A DNA stretch of 6,813 nucleotides from HXMU1420-2 sp040830545 (GCA_040830545.1 JBFOMB010000011.1:1-6813), one strand, 5' to 3'; counted from the stretch's first letter, positions 1 through 6,238 are shown. The notes: generated by a model not told the origin, from the sequence alone. A program made the numbers and translations.

Positions 1-393
1 GAAAAATCCCCCCACAAGGATCACGATCACCGCCAGATTGCGCATCAGCCCTTTGGGCAGACGCGTCGCCGCCTGCACCGCCGCGGTGATCGTCGCAGCC
101 CCCAGCACCAACGCCAGCACAACGTCACGCCCGCCAGCGGTCCACGCATCGTTGACAGGCGGCATCGCCACCAGCACCGCCGCCAGACCGCCCAGGGCCA
201 CAAACCCCATGACCCCAACGTTAAACAGCCCGGCAAAGCCCCATTGCATGTTCACGCCAATCGCCATGATCGCCGAAATCATGCCCATGTTCAGCACCAA
301 GAGCGCCGCGTTCCAGCTCTGCATCACCCCGGTCAACAGGATCAGGCCAAAGACAACGACAAACAGCAGCGTGTTTTTCAAACGCGGATCCAT
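1..393 (-). CDS. livM: Branched-chain amino acid ABC transporter permease LivM, N-terminal part (cut by window edge)
   Basis: This is one of the two membrane subunits that form the inner-membrane channel of a Liv-type (HAAT family) importer. The first 131 codons are visible, read from the ATG at 393-391; the frame stays open to base 1, so the C-terminal part lies outside the window. The translation begins MDPRLKNTLLF and shows hydrophobic segments at about residues 8-22, 29-48, 50-72 and 84-98, with another starting near 118. The stretch GLFNVGVMGFVALGG (about 55-69) is the conserved N-terminal LivM motif. The start codon lies immediately after the livH stop with no spacer, and a purine-rich AGGGAAAGG sits just upstream inside the end of livH, so translation is probably coupled to livH. 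Its place next to livH and its motif make the LivM call secure; the transported substrate cannot be read from this fragment. Confidence 0.9.
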   Translation of the reverse strand, partial: MDPRLKNTLLFVVVFGLILLTGVMQSWNAALLVLNMGMISAIMAIGVNMQWGFAGLFNVGVMGFVALGGLAAVLVAMPPVNDAWTAGGRDVVLALVLGAATITAAVQAATRLPKGLMRNLAVIVILVGGFF

Positions 394-1404
394 TTACACG
401 GCCTTTCCCTGGAAAATGCCCGTCGGGCGGAACAGCAGCACGATCAAAAGGATCACGAAGCTGACGGCAAATTTGTAGTCCGTCGACAACAATTGCAGCA
501 GGCCCGAGGGCGCCATCGCGTCCGGCAGCACATAGGTCGCCACCTTTTTCCACGCGTAGGTCAACCCGATCTCGGAAAACGCAATGATGAACCCGCCCGC
601 AATCGCGCCCAGCGGATTGCCCAGGCCCCCAACAATGGCTGAGGCAAAGATCGGCAGCAGCAGCTGGAAATAGGTAAACGGCTTGAACCCCTTGTCGAGC
701 CCATAAAGAACGCCGGCAATTGTCGCCAGCCCCGCCACGATCATCCAAGTATACAGCACCACACGCTCCGGGTTGATGCCCGACAACAACGCCAGATCCT
801 CGTTGTCCGAGTAGGCGCGCATGGACTTGCCTGTGCGTGTCCGGTTCAGAAACCAGAACAGCGCGATCACCACGATGATGGCCGTCGCAATGGTCAGACC
901 CTGCGTGGTGCGAAACGCCAGCCCCTCGTTCAACCCGGTCGCTTCCTTGAAATCCCGTGCCTTGATGATGAACCGTGCGCCGTCAAAGAACTTCTGGTCC
1001 CCCGGACCAACAATGAACCGCACAATGCCGTTATAGATGAACATCACCCCCATCGCGACAATCACCAGGATCACCGGCTTCACCTTCTGCTCGCGATAGA
1101 ACCGGTACACCACCCGGTCCGTGGCCAGCACCAGCCCGATGGAACACAGGATGCCAAAGGGCAGGGCCAGCAACGCGGTCGGCAACACGCCCAGGCTCAG
1201 CCCCCAGCTTTGAAACAGCCAGGTGATCAGGATCGTCGACATCGCCCCGAATGCCATAGTGTCCCCATGGGCAAAGTTCGAAAACCGCAGGATGCCATAG
1301 ATCAACGTCACCCCCAGCGCCCCCAGCGCCAACTGGCTGCCATAAGAGATCGCAGGGATCAGAACGAAATTAGAAAGCGCCACGATGGCGTTGAGGAAGT
1401 CCAT
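394..1404 (-). CDS. livH: Branched-chain amino acid ABC transporter permease LivH
   Basis: A 336-residue inner-membrane permease that pairs with LivM to form the translocation channel. It is strongly hydrophobic, with about eight membrane segments. The N-terminal part has the LivH pattern LGALGVTLIYGILRFSNFAHGD (split here as LGALGVTLIYGI at 28-39 and FSNFAHGD at 41-48). A cytoplasmic coupling loop around 188-210 (RTRTGKSMRAYSDNEDLA) corresponds to the EAA-like region that docks on the ATPases. GGLGNPLGA at 259-267 is the other family hallmark. Length is slightly above the usual 290-310, mostly from a polar loop at about 134-166. I chose the ATG at 1404 because GGAG lies 5 bases upstream and the protein then begins MDFLNAIVAL; an in-frame ATG 18 bases earlier (1422) lacks a comparable site. 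The start overlaps the stop of the upstream small gene as TAATG, which implies translational coupling. Confidence 0.94.
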   Translation of the reverse strand: MDFLNAIVALSNFVLIPAISYGSQLALGALGVTLIYGILRFSNFAHGDTMAFGAMSTILITWLFQSWGLSLGVLPTALLALPFGILCSIGLVLATDRVVYRFYREQKVKPVILVIVAMGVMFIYNGIVRFIVGPGDQKFFDGARFIIKARDFKEATGLNEGLAFRTTQGLTIATAIIVVIALFWFLNRTRTGKSMRAYSDNEDLALLSGINPERVVLYTWMIVAGLATIAGVLYGLDKGFKPFTYFQLLLPIFASAIVGGLGNPLGAIAGGFIIAFSEIGLTYAWKKVATYVLPDAMAPSGLLQLLSTDYKFAVSFVILLIVLLFRPTGIFQGKAV

Positions 1405-1772
1405 TAGTTCTCCATCCGGCAAGTGCCTGCGTAGGTCGTCAGTTCCGGGCCCAATCGGTGCGCCGCAAACCGAGCCTTCATTGTTGTCACGTCAATGCTC
1501 AACGCGAATAGGGCTTGATCGTCTTCGGCAATTACTGCTGCAAACGGGTCAGATCCTATCGGCCAGGAGGCCGGAAACTCGCCCCAGGGCGTGCGCATCC
1601 TGACATCATCCGGTCCCTGATCACCCAGCAGAATTTGCACCTCAATGTCCGCGTCACGGCATGTCTGGTCGTCCAGGCATTCCCTGTCGAAATGACAGAA
1701 CGTTGCCAGCGCCGGACCTGCCAGGCTTGCGCTCAAACCTGTAAGTGCCGCTGTGCCAAAGCCGGAGTGCAT
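1404..1772 (-). CDS. Small exported protein with four cysteines, function unknown, inside the liv operon
   Basis: I do not recognise a named family. The 122-residue protein starts with a probable signal peptide: MHSGFGTAALTGLSASLAG is short and apolar, and ALA|T at 21-24 is a good signal peptidase I site, so the mature form should be periplasmic. The mature part begins with cysteines at 26, 32 and 38 (C-X5-C-X5-C, within FCHFDRECLDDQTC), and a fourth is at 118 near the C-terminus (YAGTC). Two disulfides are plausible. The middle is acidic, with WGEFPASWP at about 63-71. The ATG at 1772 was chosen because GAGGTG lies 5 bases upstream and the signal peptide begins there; in-frame ATGs at 1799 and further upstream lack a site, and the longer frame would run into livF. 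It lies 46 bases after livF, and its stop overlaps the livH start. Being co-oriented and overlapped argues that it is real. A periplasmic accessory role for the transporter is only inference. Confidence 0.78.
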   Translation of the reverse strand: MHSGFGTAALTGLSASLAGPALATFCHFDRECLDDQTCRDADIEVQILLGDQGPDDVRMRTPWGEFPASWPIGSDPFAAVIAEDDQALFALSIDVTTMKARFAAHRLGPELTTYAGTCRMEN

Positions 1773-1777
1773 CACTT

Positions 1778-1783
1778 CACCTC
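1778..1783 (-). promoter_or_regulatory. Ribosome binding site of the small exported protein
   Basis: GAGGTG on the minus strand ends 5 bases before the ATG at 1772. It decides between this start and the in-frame ATG at 1799, which has no purine-rich site in front of it. The downstream start also gives a clean signal peptide. Confidence 0.7.
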
Positions 1784-1818
1784 GCACCCAGCCTGCCATT
1801 GGTGTCGCGCGTCGTGTC

Positions 1819-2640
1819 TCATCCCCCCAGGAAACTCCGCCGCACTTCCGGGTCGGCCAGCAATTCCTTGCCTGACCCCGAATAGGCATTGCGCCCCTGC
1901 ACCAGGACAAAGCCGCGGTCAGCGATTTCCAAAGCCTGACGGGCATTCTGTTCCACCATCAGGATCGGAATACCGGTGCGCGCCACCTCGATGATCCGGT
2001 CAAACAGCTCGTCCATGACGATGGGGCTGACCCCGGCGGTCGGTTCATCCAGCATCAGCACCTTGGGCTGCGTCATCAACGCCCGGCCCACGGCCACCTG
2101 CTGGCGCTGCCCACCTGACAGCTCGCCTGCCGCCTGAAACCGTTTCTCCTTCAGGATCGGGAACAGGTCGTAAACCTGCGCCATCGTGTCCGAAAAATCA
2201 TCCCGTCGGATAAACGCCCCCATCTCGAGGTTTTCCTCGACGGTCATGGAGGTGAAGATGTTGTTGGTCTGCGGCACAAACCCCATGCCCCGGGCCACGC
2301 GGTCCTGCGGGTTCAACCCGGTGATGTCTTCCCCATCCAGCCGGACCGAGCCCTGCCGCAGGTTCAGCATCCCGAACACCGCTTTCATCGCGGTGGACTT
2401 GCCCGCGCCGTTGGGTCCTACAATCACGGCAATTTCACCGGGATTCACCGCAATCGTGCAATCATGCAAGATATCCGGCCCGGCCCCATAGCCGCCCGTC
2501 ATTGTGTCCCCGATCAGATAGGCATTGGCCGTGTCCATCGGATGATCTGTTCCCGGGCTTGCTTTCAACGTGCCGCCCCCCTTCGGATTGGCAATCGACG
2601 CATCCTTGTTGCCGCGATCATCATACGGGTCATCACTCAT
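1819..2640 (-). CDS. livF: Branched-chain amino acid ABC transporter ATP-binding protein LivF
   Basis: One of two cytoplasmic ATPases powering the importer; 273 residues from the ATG at 2640. The nucleotide-binding fold is complete: Walker A GPNGAGKS (75-82), Q-loop Q124 in FVPQ, signature LSGGQ (174-178), Walker B VLMLDEP (194-200) with catalytic E199. The switch position is Q231 in VEQN rather than His, which is normal for LivF and identifies the subunit as LivF rather than LivG. LivF proteins are usually about 235-240 residues; the surplus is an N-terminal polar extension of about 34 residues, rich in Asp, Gly, Lys and Pro, that looks disordered. The ATG at 2538 (giving MDTANAYLIGD) would yield a standard length, but neither start has a strong ribosome binding site: 2640 has only GGGGGCTGGT before it. 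The start is therefore uncertain while the function is secure. It follows livG by 127 bases that contain a palindromic repeat. Confidence 0.92.
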   Translation of the reverse strand: MSDDPYDDRGNKDASIANPKGGGTLKASPGTDHPMDTANAYLIGDTMTGGYGAGPDILHDCTIAVNPGEIAVIVGPNGAGKSTAMKAVFGMLNLRQGSVRLDGEDITGLNPQDRVARGMGFVPQTNNIFTSMTVEENLEMGAFIRRDDFSDTMAQVYDLFPILKEKRFQAAGELSGGQRQQVAVGRALMTQPKVLMLDEPTAGVSPIVMDELFDRIIEVARTGIPILMVEQNARQALEIADRGFVLVQGRNAYSGSGKELLADPEVRRSFLGG

Positions 2641-2650
2641 ACCAGCCCCC

Positions 2651-2703
2651 GTTCTTCATCTTTGGAAAAATACTTTGGGGGTTTGGGGGTGAACCCCCCA
2701 AGG
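2651..2703. repeat. G-run/C-run palindromic intergenic repeat between livG and livF
   Basis: The element reads, on the plus strand, from a TTCATCTTTGGAAAAATAC-type segment into two G5 runs and then a C6 run. TTGGGGG at 2683-2689 and CCCCCAA at 2695-2701 form a 7-bp stem with a 5-base loop; a second G5 run at 2677-2681 could compete for the same C run. From memory, very similar segments occur repeatedly between genes in Rhodobacterales genomes, so this is probably a dispersed REP-like element. I could not count copies. It lies within the operon, so the transcript would carry the hairpin upstream of livF. Confidence 0.6.
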
Positions 2704-2767
2704 CCTGCGTGGCCTGAACGCAAACCAACCTGCGTACCCGCGGCACACCTCTGGATCACCGCACCGC

Positions 2768-3550
2768 TCATGCGTCGACCTTCTCTTTGTTTTTCAGACC
2801 TGTGCCCAGATAGGCCTCGATCACCTGTTCGTTGGCCTTGATCTCGTCCAGCGTACCCTCGGCCAGCACCTTGCCTTCCGCCATACAGATCACCGGATCA
2901 CACAGCTTGCCGATGAAATCCATGTCATGCTCGATCACCACAAATGTATAGCCACGTTCCTTGTTCAGCCGCAGGATCGCGTCGCCAATGGTGTTCAGCA
3001 GCGTCCGGTTCACACCGGCGCCCACCTCGTCCAGAAACACGATCCGCGCATCGACCATCATGGTCCGGCCCAGCTCCAGCAGCTTCTTTTGCCCGCCCGA
3101 CACCTGACCCGCCTTGTGGTCGGCCAGATGCTCGATCGTCAGGAACTCCAGCACCTCGTCCGCCTTCGCCGCCAGGGCCCGTTCCTCGCCCGCGATCCGC
3201 TTGCGCCCGAACCACGTGTTCCACAGACTTTCACCCGACTGCCCCCCCGGCACCATCATCAGGTTTTCCCGGCAGGTCATCGAATGAAACTCGTGTGCGA
3301 TCTGGAACGTGCGCAGCAGCCCCTTGTGAAACAGCGTATGAGGCGGCAGGCCCGTGATGTCCTCACCGGCCATGGTCACACGCCCCGACGTTGGTGGAAG
3401 TACGCCCGCGATCACATTGAAAAGAGTGGTTTTTCCCGCACCGTTCGGCCCGATCAACCCGGTGATGGAGCCTTCTTCGATGGTCATGCTGGCCCCATCC
3501 ACCGCGTGGAATCCGCCAAAATGCTTGTGCACGTCTTCGACGACGATCAT
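2768..3550 (-). CDS. livG: Branched-chain amino acid ABC transporter ATP-binding protein LivG
   Basis: The second cytoplasmic ATPase of the importer, 260 residues, a normal LivG length. Visible motifs: Walker A GPNGAGKT (34-41), Q-loop Q83 in RTFQ (the LivG form), signature VSGGQ (150-154), Walker B IVFLDE with catalytic E175, and switch H208 in VIEHDM. The region TFVVIEHDMDFI and the C-terminal EVIEAYLG-like end (here QVIEAYLGTG, 242-251) are typical of LivG. Unusually, the segment after the catalytic Glu reads VGAGVNR instead of the common PAAGLNP, so the Walker B proline is missing and the D-loop differs. The start at 3550 is supported by AGGGGG about 4 bases upstream and by the family N-terminus (VEDVHKHFGGFHAV). 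It is separated from livK by 126 bases with strong hairpins, and from livF by 127 bases. Confidence 0.94.
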   Translation of the reverse strand: MIVVEDVHKHFGGFHAVDGASMTIEEGSITGLIGPNGAGKTTLFNVIAGVLPPTSGRVTMAGEDITGLPPHTLFHKGLLRTFQIAHEFHSMTCRENLMMVPGGQSGESLWNTWFGRKRIAGEERALAAKADEVLEFLTIEHLADHKAGQVSGGQKKLLELGRTMMVDARIVFLDEVGAGVNRTLLNTIGDAILRLNKERGYTFVVIEHDMDFIGKLCDPVICMAEGKVLAEGTLDEIKANEQVIEAYLGTGLKNKEKVDA

Positions 3551-3563
3551 TGCACCCCCTGTT

Positions 3564-3616
3564 CCCGCACGTGTGTTTTTCTTTGTGCGGGGTTGCGGTC
3601 CCGCTTTGGACGCGGG
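3564..3616. other. Structured stretch just upstream of livG (two short inverted repeats)
   Basis: CCCGCAC (3564-3570) and GTGCGGG (3585-3591) form a 7-bp stem with a 14-base loop. Next to it CCCGC (3600-3604) and GCGGG (3612-3616) form a 5-bp stem. In the minus-strand transcript these would lie between the livK 3' hairpin and the livG ribosome binding site, so they could influence livG translation or mRNA stability. They are short and GC-rich, so chance is possible. Confidence 0.35.
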
Positions 3617-3630
3617 CGCCTATCATTGGA

Positions 3631-3657
3631 ACAGACCGGGCACAAGGCCCGGTCTGT
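3631..3657 (-). terminator. Perfect 11-bp hairpin after livK (partial terminator or mRNA stabiliser)
   Basis: ACAGACCGGGC and its exact complement GCCCGGTCTGT enclose a 5-base loop (3642-3646), 19 bases past the livK stop. In the livK direction no U-run follows the stem (the next bases are TCCAATGA), so it is unlikely to be a complete intrinsic terminator. Binding-protein genes that head ABC importer operons are often followed by such a stem, which protects the 3' end of the abundant binding-protein mRNA and lets only part of transcription continue to the ATPase and permease genes. That role is inferred here. Confidence 0.65.
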
Positions 3658-3676
3658 CCATGGTCGTATCACAATG

Positions 3677-4864
3677 TCAGCGCATGCGGACGGTGACGTT
3701 TTCCTGGTCCTGCACTTCGATCTCGCGATAGGTCCCGGCGCTTTCGCCCGGTCCGATCAGCTCAACCGCCGAGCCACCAACATAGTCGATGTCACCGCCG
3801 TTCTTGATGATCTCCAGCGCTTTGCCAATTTCACCCGGGAAGATCTGTTCGCCCGGTGCGTTGGCCATTTCCATGATGTACTGGCCATACTCCGCCGGAT
3901 CGGTGGAATTGGCTTTCTGCATCGCGAACATGAACAGCGCCGCCGCGTCATAGGCCTCTGGAGCGTAGGGCGAGGTGATGTCGAACTCGTCCGTCAGCGC
4001 CTTCAGCTTCTCAACACCTTCACCGGCGGAACCGGCGATCTGGCCGAACGACCCGTTCAGGTCCGGGCCAACATTTGCGGGCAGCGAGTCACCGATCATG
4101 CCGCCGGGCAGACCAAACGTGTCCCATGCGCCTGCGTCCAGTGCTGCCTGGATGATGCCCAGACCACCCTGATCAATGTAACCGGCCACGACCAGAATGT
4201 CGCCGCCAGCCGCCGCCAGCGCGCCAACTTCAGCCGAATAGTCACCTTTGCCGTCTTCGTGGCTGGTGACGATGGTCACGGTGCCGCCCGCGGCCTCGAA
4301 CGAGGTCTGGATCGCATCCGCCAGGCCCTTGCCATAATCGTTGTTGGTGTAGGTCAGCGCGATGGACTCGATCCCGCGATCCTTCAGCACGTCCGCCATC
4401 ACCTGACCTTCACGCGCATCCGAAGGTGCCGTGCGGAAGAACAGGTTCTTGTCGTCCACGGTGCTGAGGCCCGGCGACGTTGCCGACGGCGAAATCATCA
4501 CCATCCCGTTCGGGATCGCCACGTTTTGCAGGATTGCGCCGGTCACACCGGAACAGTCACCGCCAACGATGCCATGCACGCCCTCAGCGATCAGGCGTTC
4601 CGCGCCCGAGGTTGCCGCGCCGTTGTCGATACAGCCCGTGTCAGCGCGCAGCGCCGTCACCTTTGCACTGTCCAGCAGCATGCCGCTTTCGGTGGCTTCC
4701 GCCATGGCCAGTTCAGCCGCCTTTGCAATCGGCTCAGCCAGCGATTCAATCGGGCCTGTGAACCCGACCATGACGCCCAGCTTGACTTCCTTGGCGTGAC
4801 CGCCCGCAAAGGCCGCACCGGCCATCAGCGCTGTGGCCGCAGTGGCCAAAAGCAGTTTTTTCAT
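3677..4864 (-). CDS. livK: Branched-chain amino acid-type ABC transporter substrate-binding protein LivK
   Basis: The periplasmic receptor of the importer, type I periplasmic binding fold (Peripla_BP_6 / Leu-Ile-Val binding family), 395 residues including the leader. Residues 1-20 (MKKLLLATAATALMAGAAFA) are a textbook signal peptide with AFA|GG cleavage. The mature chain opens with VKLGVMVGFTGPIESLAEP, the family first strand and ligand loop, and continues with the alternating strands expected of two lobes (for example VHGIVGGDCSGVTGAI, IALTYTNNDYGKG and DILVVAGYIDQGG). A pair of cysteines (TGCID and GDCSG) may form a disulfide. The ATG at 4864 is preferred over the in-frame ATG at 4906 because AGGGAG lies 7 bases before it and the signal peptide starts there. 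It is the first gene of the operon, followed by a stable hairpin. Ligand specificity cannot be assigned; many Liv-type receptors bind other amino acids or amides. Confidence 0.93.
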   Translation of the reverse strand: MKKLLLATAATALMAGAAFAGGHAKEVKLGVMVGFTGPIESLAEPIAKAAELAMAEATESGMLLDSAKVTALRADTGCIDNGAATSGAERLIAEGVHGIVGGDCSGVTGAILQNVAIPNGMVMISPSATSPGLSTVDDKNLFFRTAPSDAREGQVMADVLKDRGIESIALTYTNNDYGKGLADAIQTSFEAAGGTVTIVTSHEDGKGDYSAEVGALAAAGGDILVVAGYIDQGGLGIIQAALDAGAWDTFGLPGGMIGDSLPANVGPDLNGSFGQIAGSAGEGVEKLKALTDEFDITSPYAPEAYDAAALFMFAMQKANSTDPAEYGQYIMEMANAPGEQIFPGEIGKALEIIKNGGDIDYVGGSAVELIGPGESAGTYREIEVQDQENVTVRMR

Positions 4865-4878
4865 GTGTTTACTCCCTT

Positions 4879-4910
4879 TTGGAACTTGGTTCCCACGTTG
4901 GAACATGGTT
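4879..4910. repeat. Tandem 13-bp repeat with embedded palindrome upstream of livK
   Basis: TTGGAACTTGGTT (4879-4891) recurs as TTGGAACATGGTT (4898-4910) with one mismatch and a 19-base period, close to two helical turns. The first copy contains the perfect inverted repeat GGAAC-TTG-GTTCC (4881-4893); the second keeps only the GGAAC half and a partial GTT. Placement directly upstream of the livK ribosome binding site suggests an operator for a dimeric repressor, or a 5' UTR hairpin. No regulator gene is present in the window. Confidence 0.5.
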
Positions 4911-5053
4911 GTTGTCCGGCCCTGACCCTAGCAAGCTCTGGCAAAAAGGGAAGGGGGATGCACAGCCGGAACAGGGCTTGTCGTGCATGCCGCTCACTTT
5001 TCTGCGTGCAGGGATGTCGTGGGGGCGTTCGCGGGCTATCATTCAGGGCGAAC

Positions 5054-5059
5054 GAGGAG
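5054..5059 (+). promoter_or_regulatory. Ribosome binding site of the sugar dehydrogenase gene
   Basis: GAGGAG ends 7 bases before the ATG at 5067. It settles the start there rather than at the in-frame ATG at 4983, which would place 28 non-conserved residues ahead of the signal peptide. Confidence 0.75.
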
Positions 5060-5066
5060 TGTCGTC

Positions 5067-6161
5067 ATGCGTTTTTTCACCCTTTTGGCCCTGACCTTCC
5101 TGCCGGTTGCCGCGCTCGCGCAAACCTTTGCCACGTCCGCAGGCGCCATTCGGTTGGAACAGATGGCATCAGGTCTCGATGCCCCATGGGGAATCGGCCT
5201 GCTGCCCGATGGCTCTTTTCTGGTGACCGAGCGCGACGGGAAACTCATCCGGGTCGTGGACGGTCAGAAGTCCGAGGTCTCAGGCGTGCCCAAGGTCCGC
5301 GCACGCGGGCAAGGCGGTTTGCTGGACATCACCATCGCCCGTGATTTTGCGCAAAGCCGCGAACTGTTCCTGACCTATTCCCGCCCGCAATCTGGCGGCA
5401 CAACAGGTACGACGTTGGCCGTGGCCGAACTCAGCCCCGACGGGCGTCGATTGACCAAGGTCCGCACGCTTTTCGAGGCCCAGACGGATGCCAAATCCGG
5501 GCGGCATTTCGGCTCCCGCGTGGTCGAGGCGCGGGACGGCACGCTGTTCGTGACCATTGGCGATCGGGGCGACAGGCCCAGCGCACAGGATCGGTCAAAC
5601 CACAATGGCACCATCGTCCGCGTAACCCGTGGTGGCGGTGTGCCGTCCTCCAACCCGTTTGTCGGGCAGGATGGCGTGCAGCCGCATATCTGGTCCTACG
5701 GTCACCGCAATCCGCAGGGCGCAGCGCTCGATTTGCAAGGCAACCTGTGGACCGCCGAACACGGCGCAGCAGGCGGGGACGAGGTCAACCGTATCAAAAA
5801 GGGCGCCAATTTCGGCTGGCCGGTGATTTCCTATGGCACACACTATAGTGGCCAGAAAATCGGCGAAGGCACGTCGAAATCGGGCATGGAACAGCCGGCC
5901 CATTACTGGGATCCCTCCATCGCGCCCTCAGGCCTGCTGGTCTATTCCGGGAAACTCTGGCCGCAGTGGCGCGGCGACATCTTTGTCGGCTCGCTCAAGT
6001 TCCACTACATTGCGCGACTGGACGGCAGCCCGATGAAAGAGGCCGAGCAATTGAAAGCAGACGGCATGGATCGCGTGCGCGACATTATCGAGGCTCCTGA
6101 CGGCAGCATCTGGTTCCTGTCAGCAGGCAACGGCACCGTCTGGCGCATGACGCCGGGGTGA
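5067..6161 (+). CDS. Exported PQQ-dependent aldose sugar dehydrogenase (YliI/Asd-like, soluble glucose dehydrogenase fold)
   Basis: A periplasmic six-bladed beta-propeller of the glucose/sorbosone dehydrogenase family (GSDH), 364 residues including an 18-residue signal peptide (MRFFTLLALTFLPVAALA|QT). Members oxidise aldose sugars with pyrroloquinoline quinone, passing electrons to the respiratory chain. Visible family marks: LDAPWGIGLLPDGSFLVTER (37-56), GQGGLLDI (81-88), RHFGSR (146-151) with H147 matching the catalytic His of soluble glucose dehydrogenase, GDRGDR, GHRNPQG (212-218) with R214 and N215 in the PQQ site, AEHGAAGGDEVN (230-241), GANFGWPVISYG, and SGLLVYSG. Length fits the short YliI/Asd branch rather than the longer Acinetobacter GdhB type. 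The start is supported by GAGGAG 7 bases upstream. No PQQ biosynthesis gene is in view. The exact sugar is unknown, and some relatives act on other substrates. It is divergent from livK and probably a single-gene unit. Confidence 0.9.
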   Translation: MRFFTLLALTFLPVAALAQTFATSAGAIRLEQMASGLDAPWGIGLLPDGSFLVTERDGKLIRVVDGQKSEVSGVPKVRARGQGGLLDITIARDFAQSRELFLTYSRPQSGGTTGTTLAVAELSPDGRRLTKVRTLFEAQTDAKSGRHFGSRVVEARDGTLFVTIGDRGDRPSAQDRSNHNGTIVRVTRGGGVPSSNPFVGQDGVQPHIWSYGHRNPQGAALDLQGNLWTAEHGAAGGDEVNRIKKGANFGWPVISYGTHYSGQKIGEGTSKSGMEQPAHYWDPSIAPSGLLVYSGKLWPQWRGDIFVGSLKFHYIARLDGSPMKEAEQLKADGMDRVRDIIEAPDGSIWFLSAGNGTVWRMTPG

Positions 6162-6170
6162 CAGATTTGG

Positions 6171-6238
6171 CGTAGGTTGGGTGGCAACCCACCACCCCGG
6201 GCTGGCACGAACAGCGGTGGGTTCACACCCACCCTACA
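6171..6238. repeat. REP-like inverted repeat downstream of the dehydrogenase gene
   Basis: Two arms of 23 bases (6171-6193 and 6216-6238) are near-exact reverse complements of each other (about 19 of 23 positions), separated by 22 bases. Each arm can also fold alone: in the right arm GGTGGGT (6216-6222) pairs with ACCCACC (6227-6233) around a TCAC loop, and in the left arm TGGGT pairs with ACCCA. The GTAGG-TGGGT type of arm resembles palindromic extragenic repeats common in proteobacteria (from memory). It begins 9 bases after the dehydrogenase stop, so it may also end its transcript or protect it. No transposase is associated. Confidence 0.7.

Larger units (their letters stand above)
4865..5066. 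promoter_or_regulatory. Divergent regulatory region between livK and the sugar dehydrogenase gene
   Basis: This 202-bp gap must contain start signals for both directions. Near livK it holds the livK ribosome binding site (AGGGAG, 4872-4877) and a repeated palindromic block (annotated separately). Toward the dehydrogenase, TATCAT at 5037-5042 resembles a -10 box 25 bases before the ATG, but no good -35 lies 16-18 bases upstream. No convincing sigma-70 pair was found for livK. I see no ORF or RNA gene in it. Confidence 0.45.

Noticed and set aside
221..748. A 175-codon minus-strand frame overlapping livH and livM
   Set aside because: It is an alternative frame of the same strand inside two confident membrane-protein genes, with a low-hydrophobicity, Arg/Asp/Gly-rich product.
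1773..1946. Extended start of the small exported protein reaching into livF
   Set aside because: The added residues overlap the end of livF, lack a ribosome binding site, and would bury the signal peptide; the ATG at 1772 has GAGGTG 5 bases upstream.
2677..2699. Possible G-quadruplex in the livG-livF gap
   Set aside because: Only two G5 runs are present and the following C6 run would rather pair with them as a hairpin.
4978..5006. TTGTCG followed 17 bases later by TCTGCG as a promoter for the dehydrogenase
   Set aside because: The -10 candidate has almost no match to the consensus; spacing alone is not enough.
2927..5344. An 805-codon open frame on the plus strand opposite livG and livK
   Set aside because: It is antisense to two clearly recognised genes, runs across the divergent region into the dehydrogenase gene out of frame, and its translation is Arg/His/Gln-rich with no recognisable domain. 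Codon bias in high-GC genes commonly opens the opposite frame.
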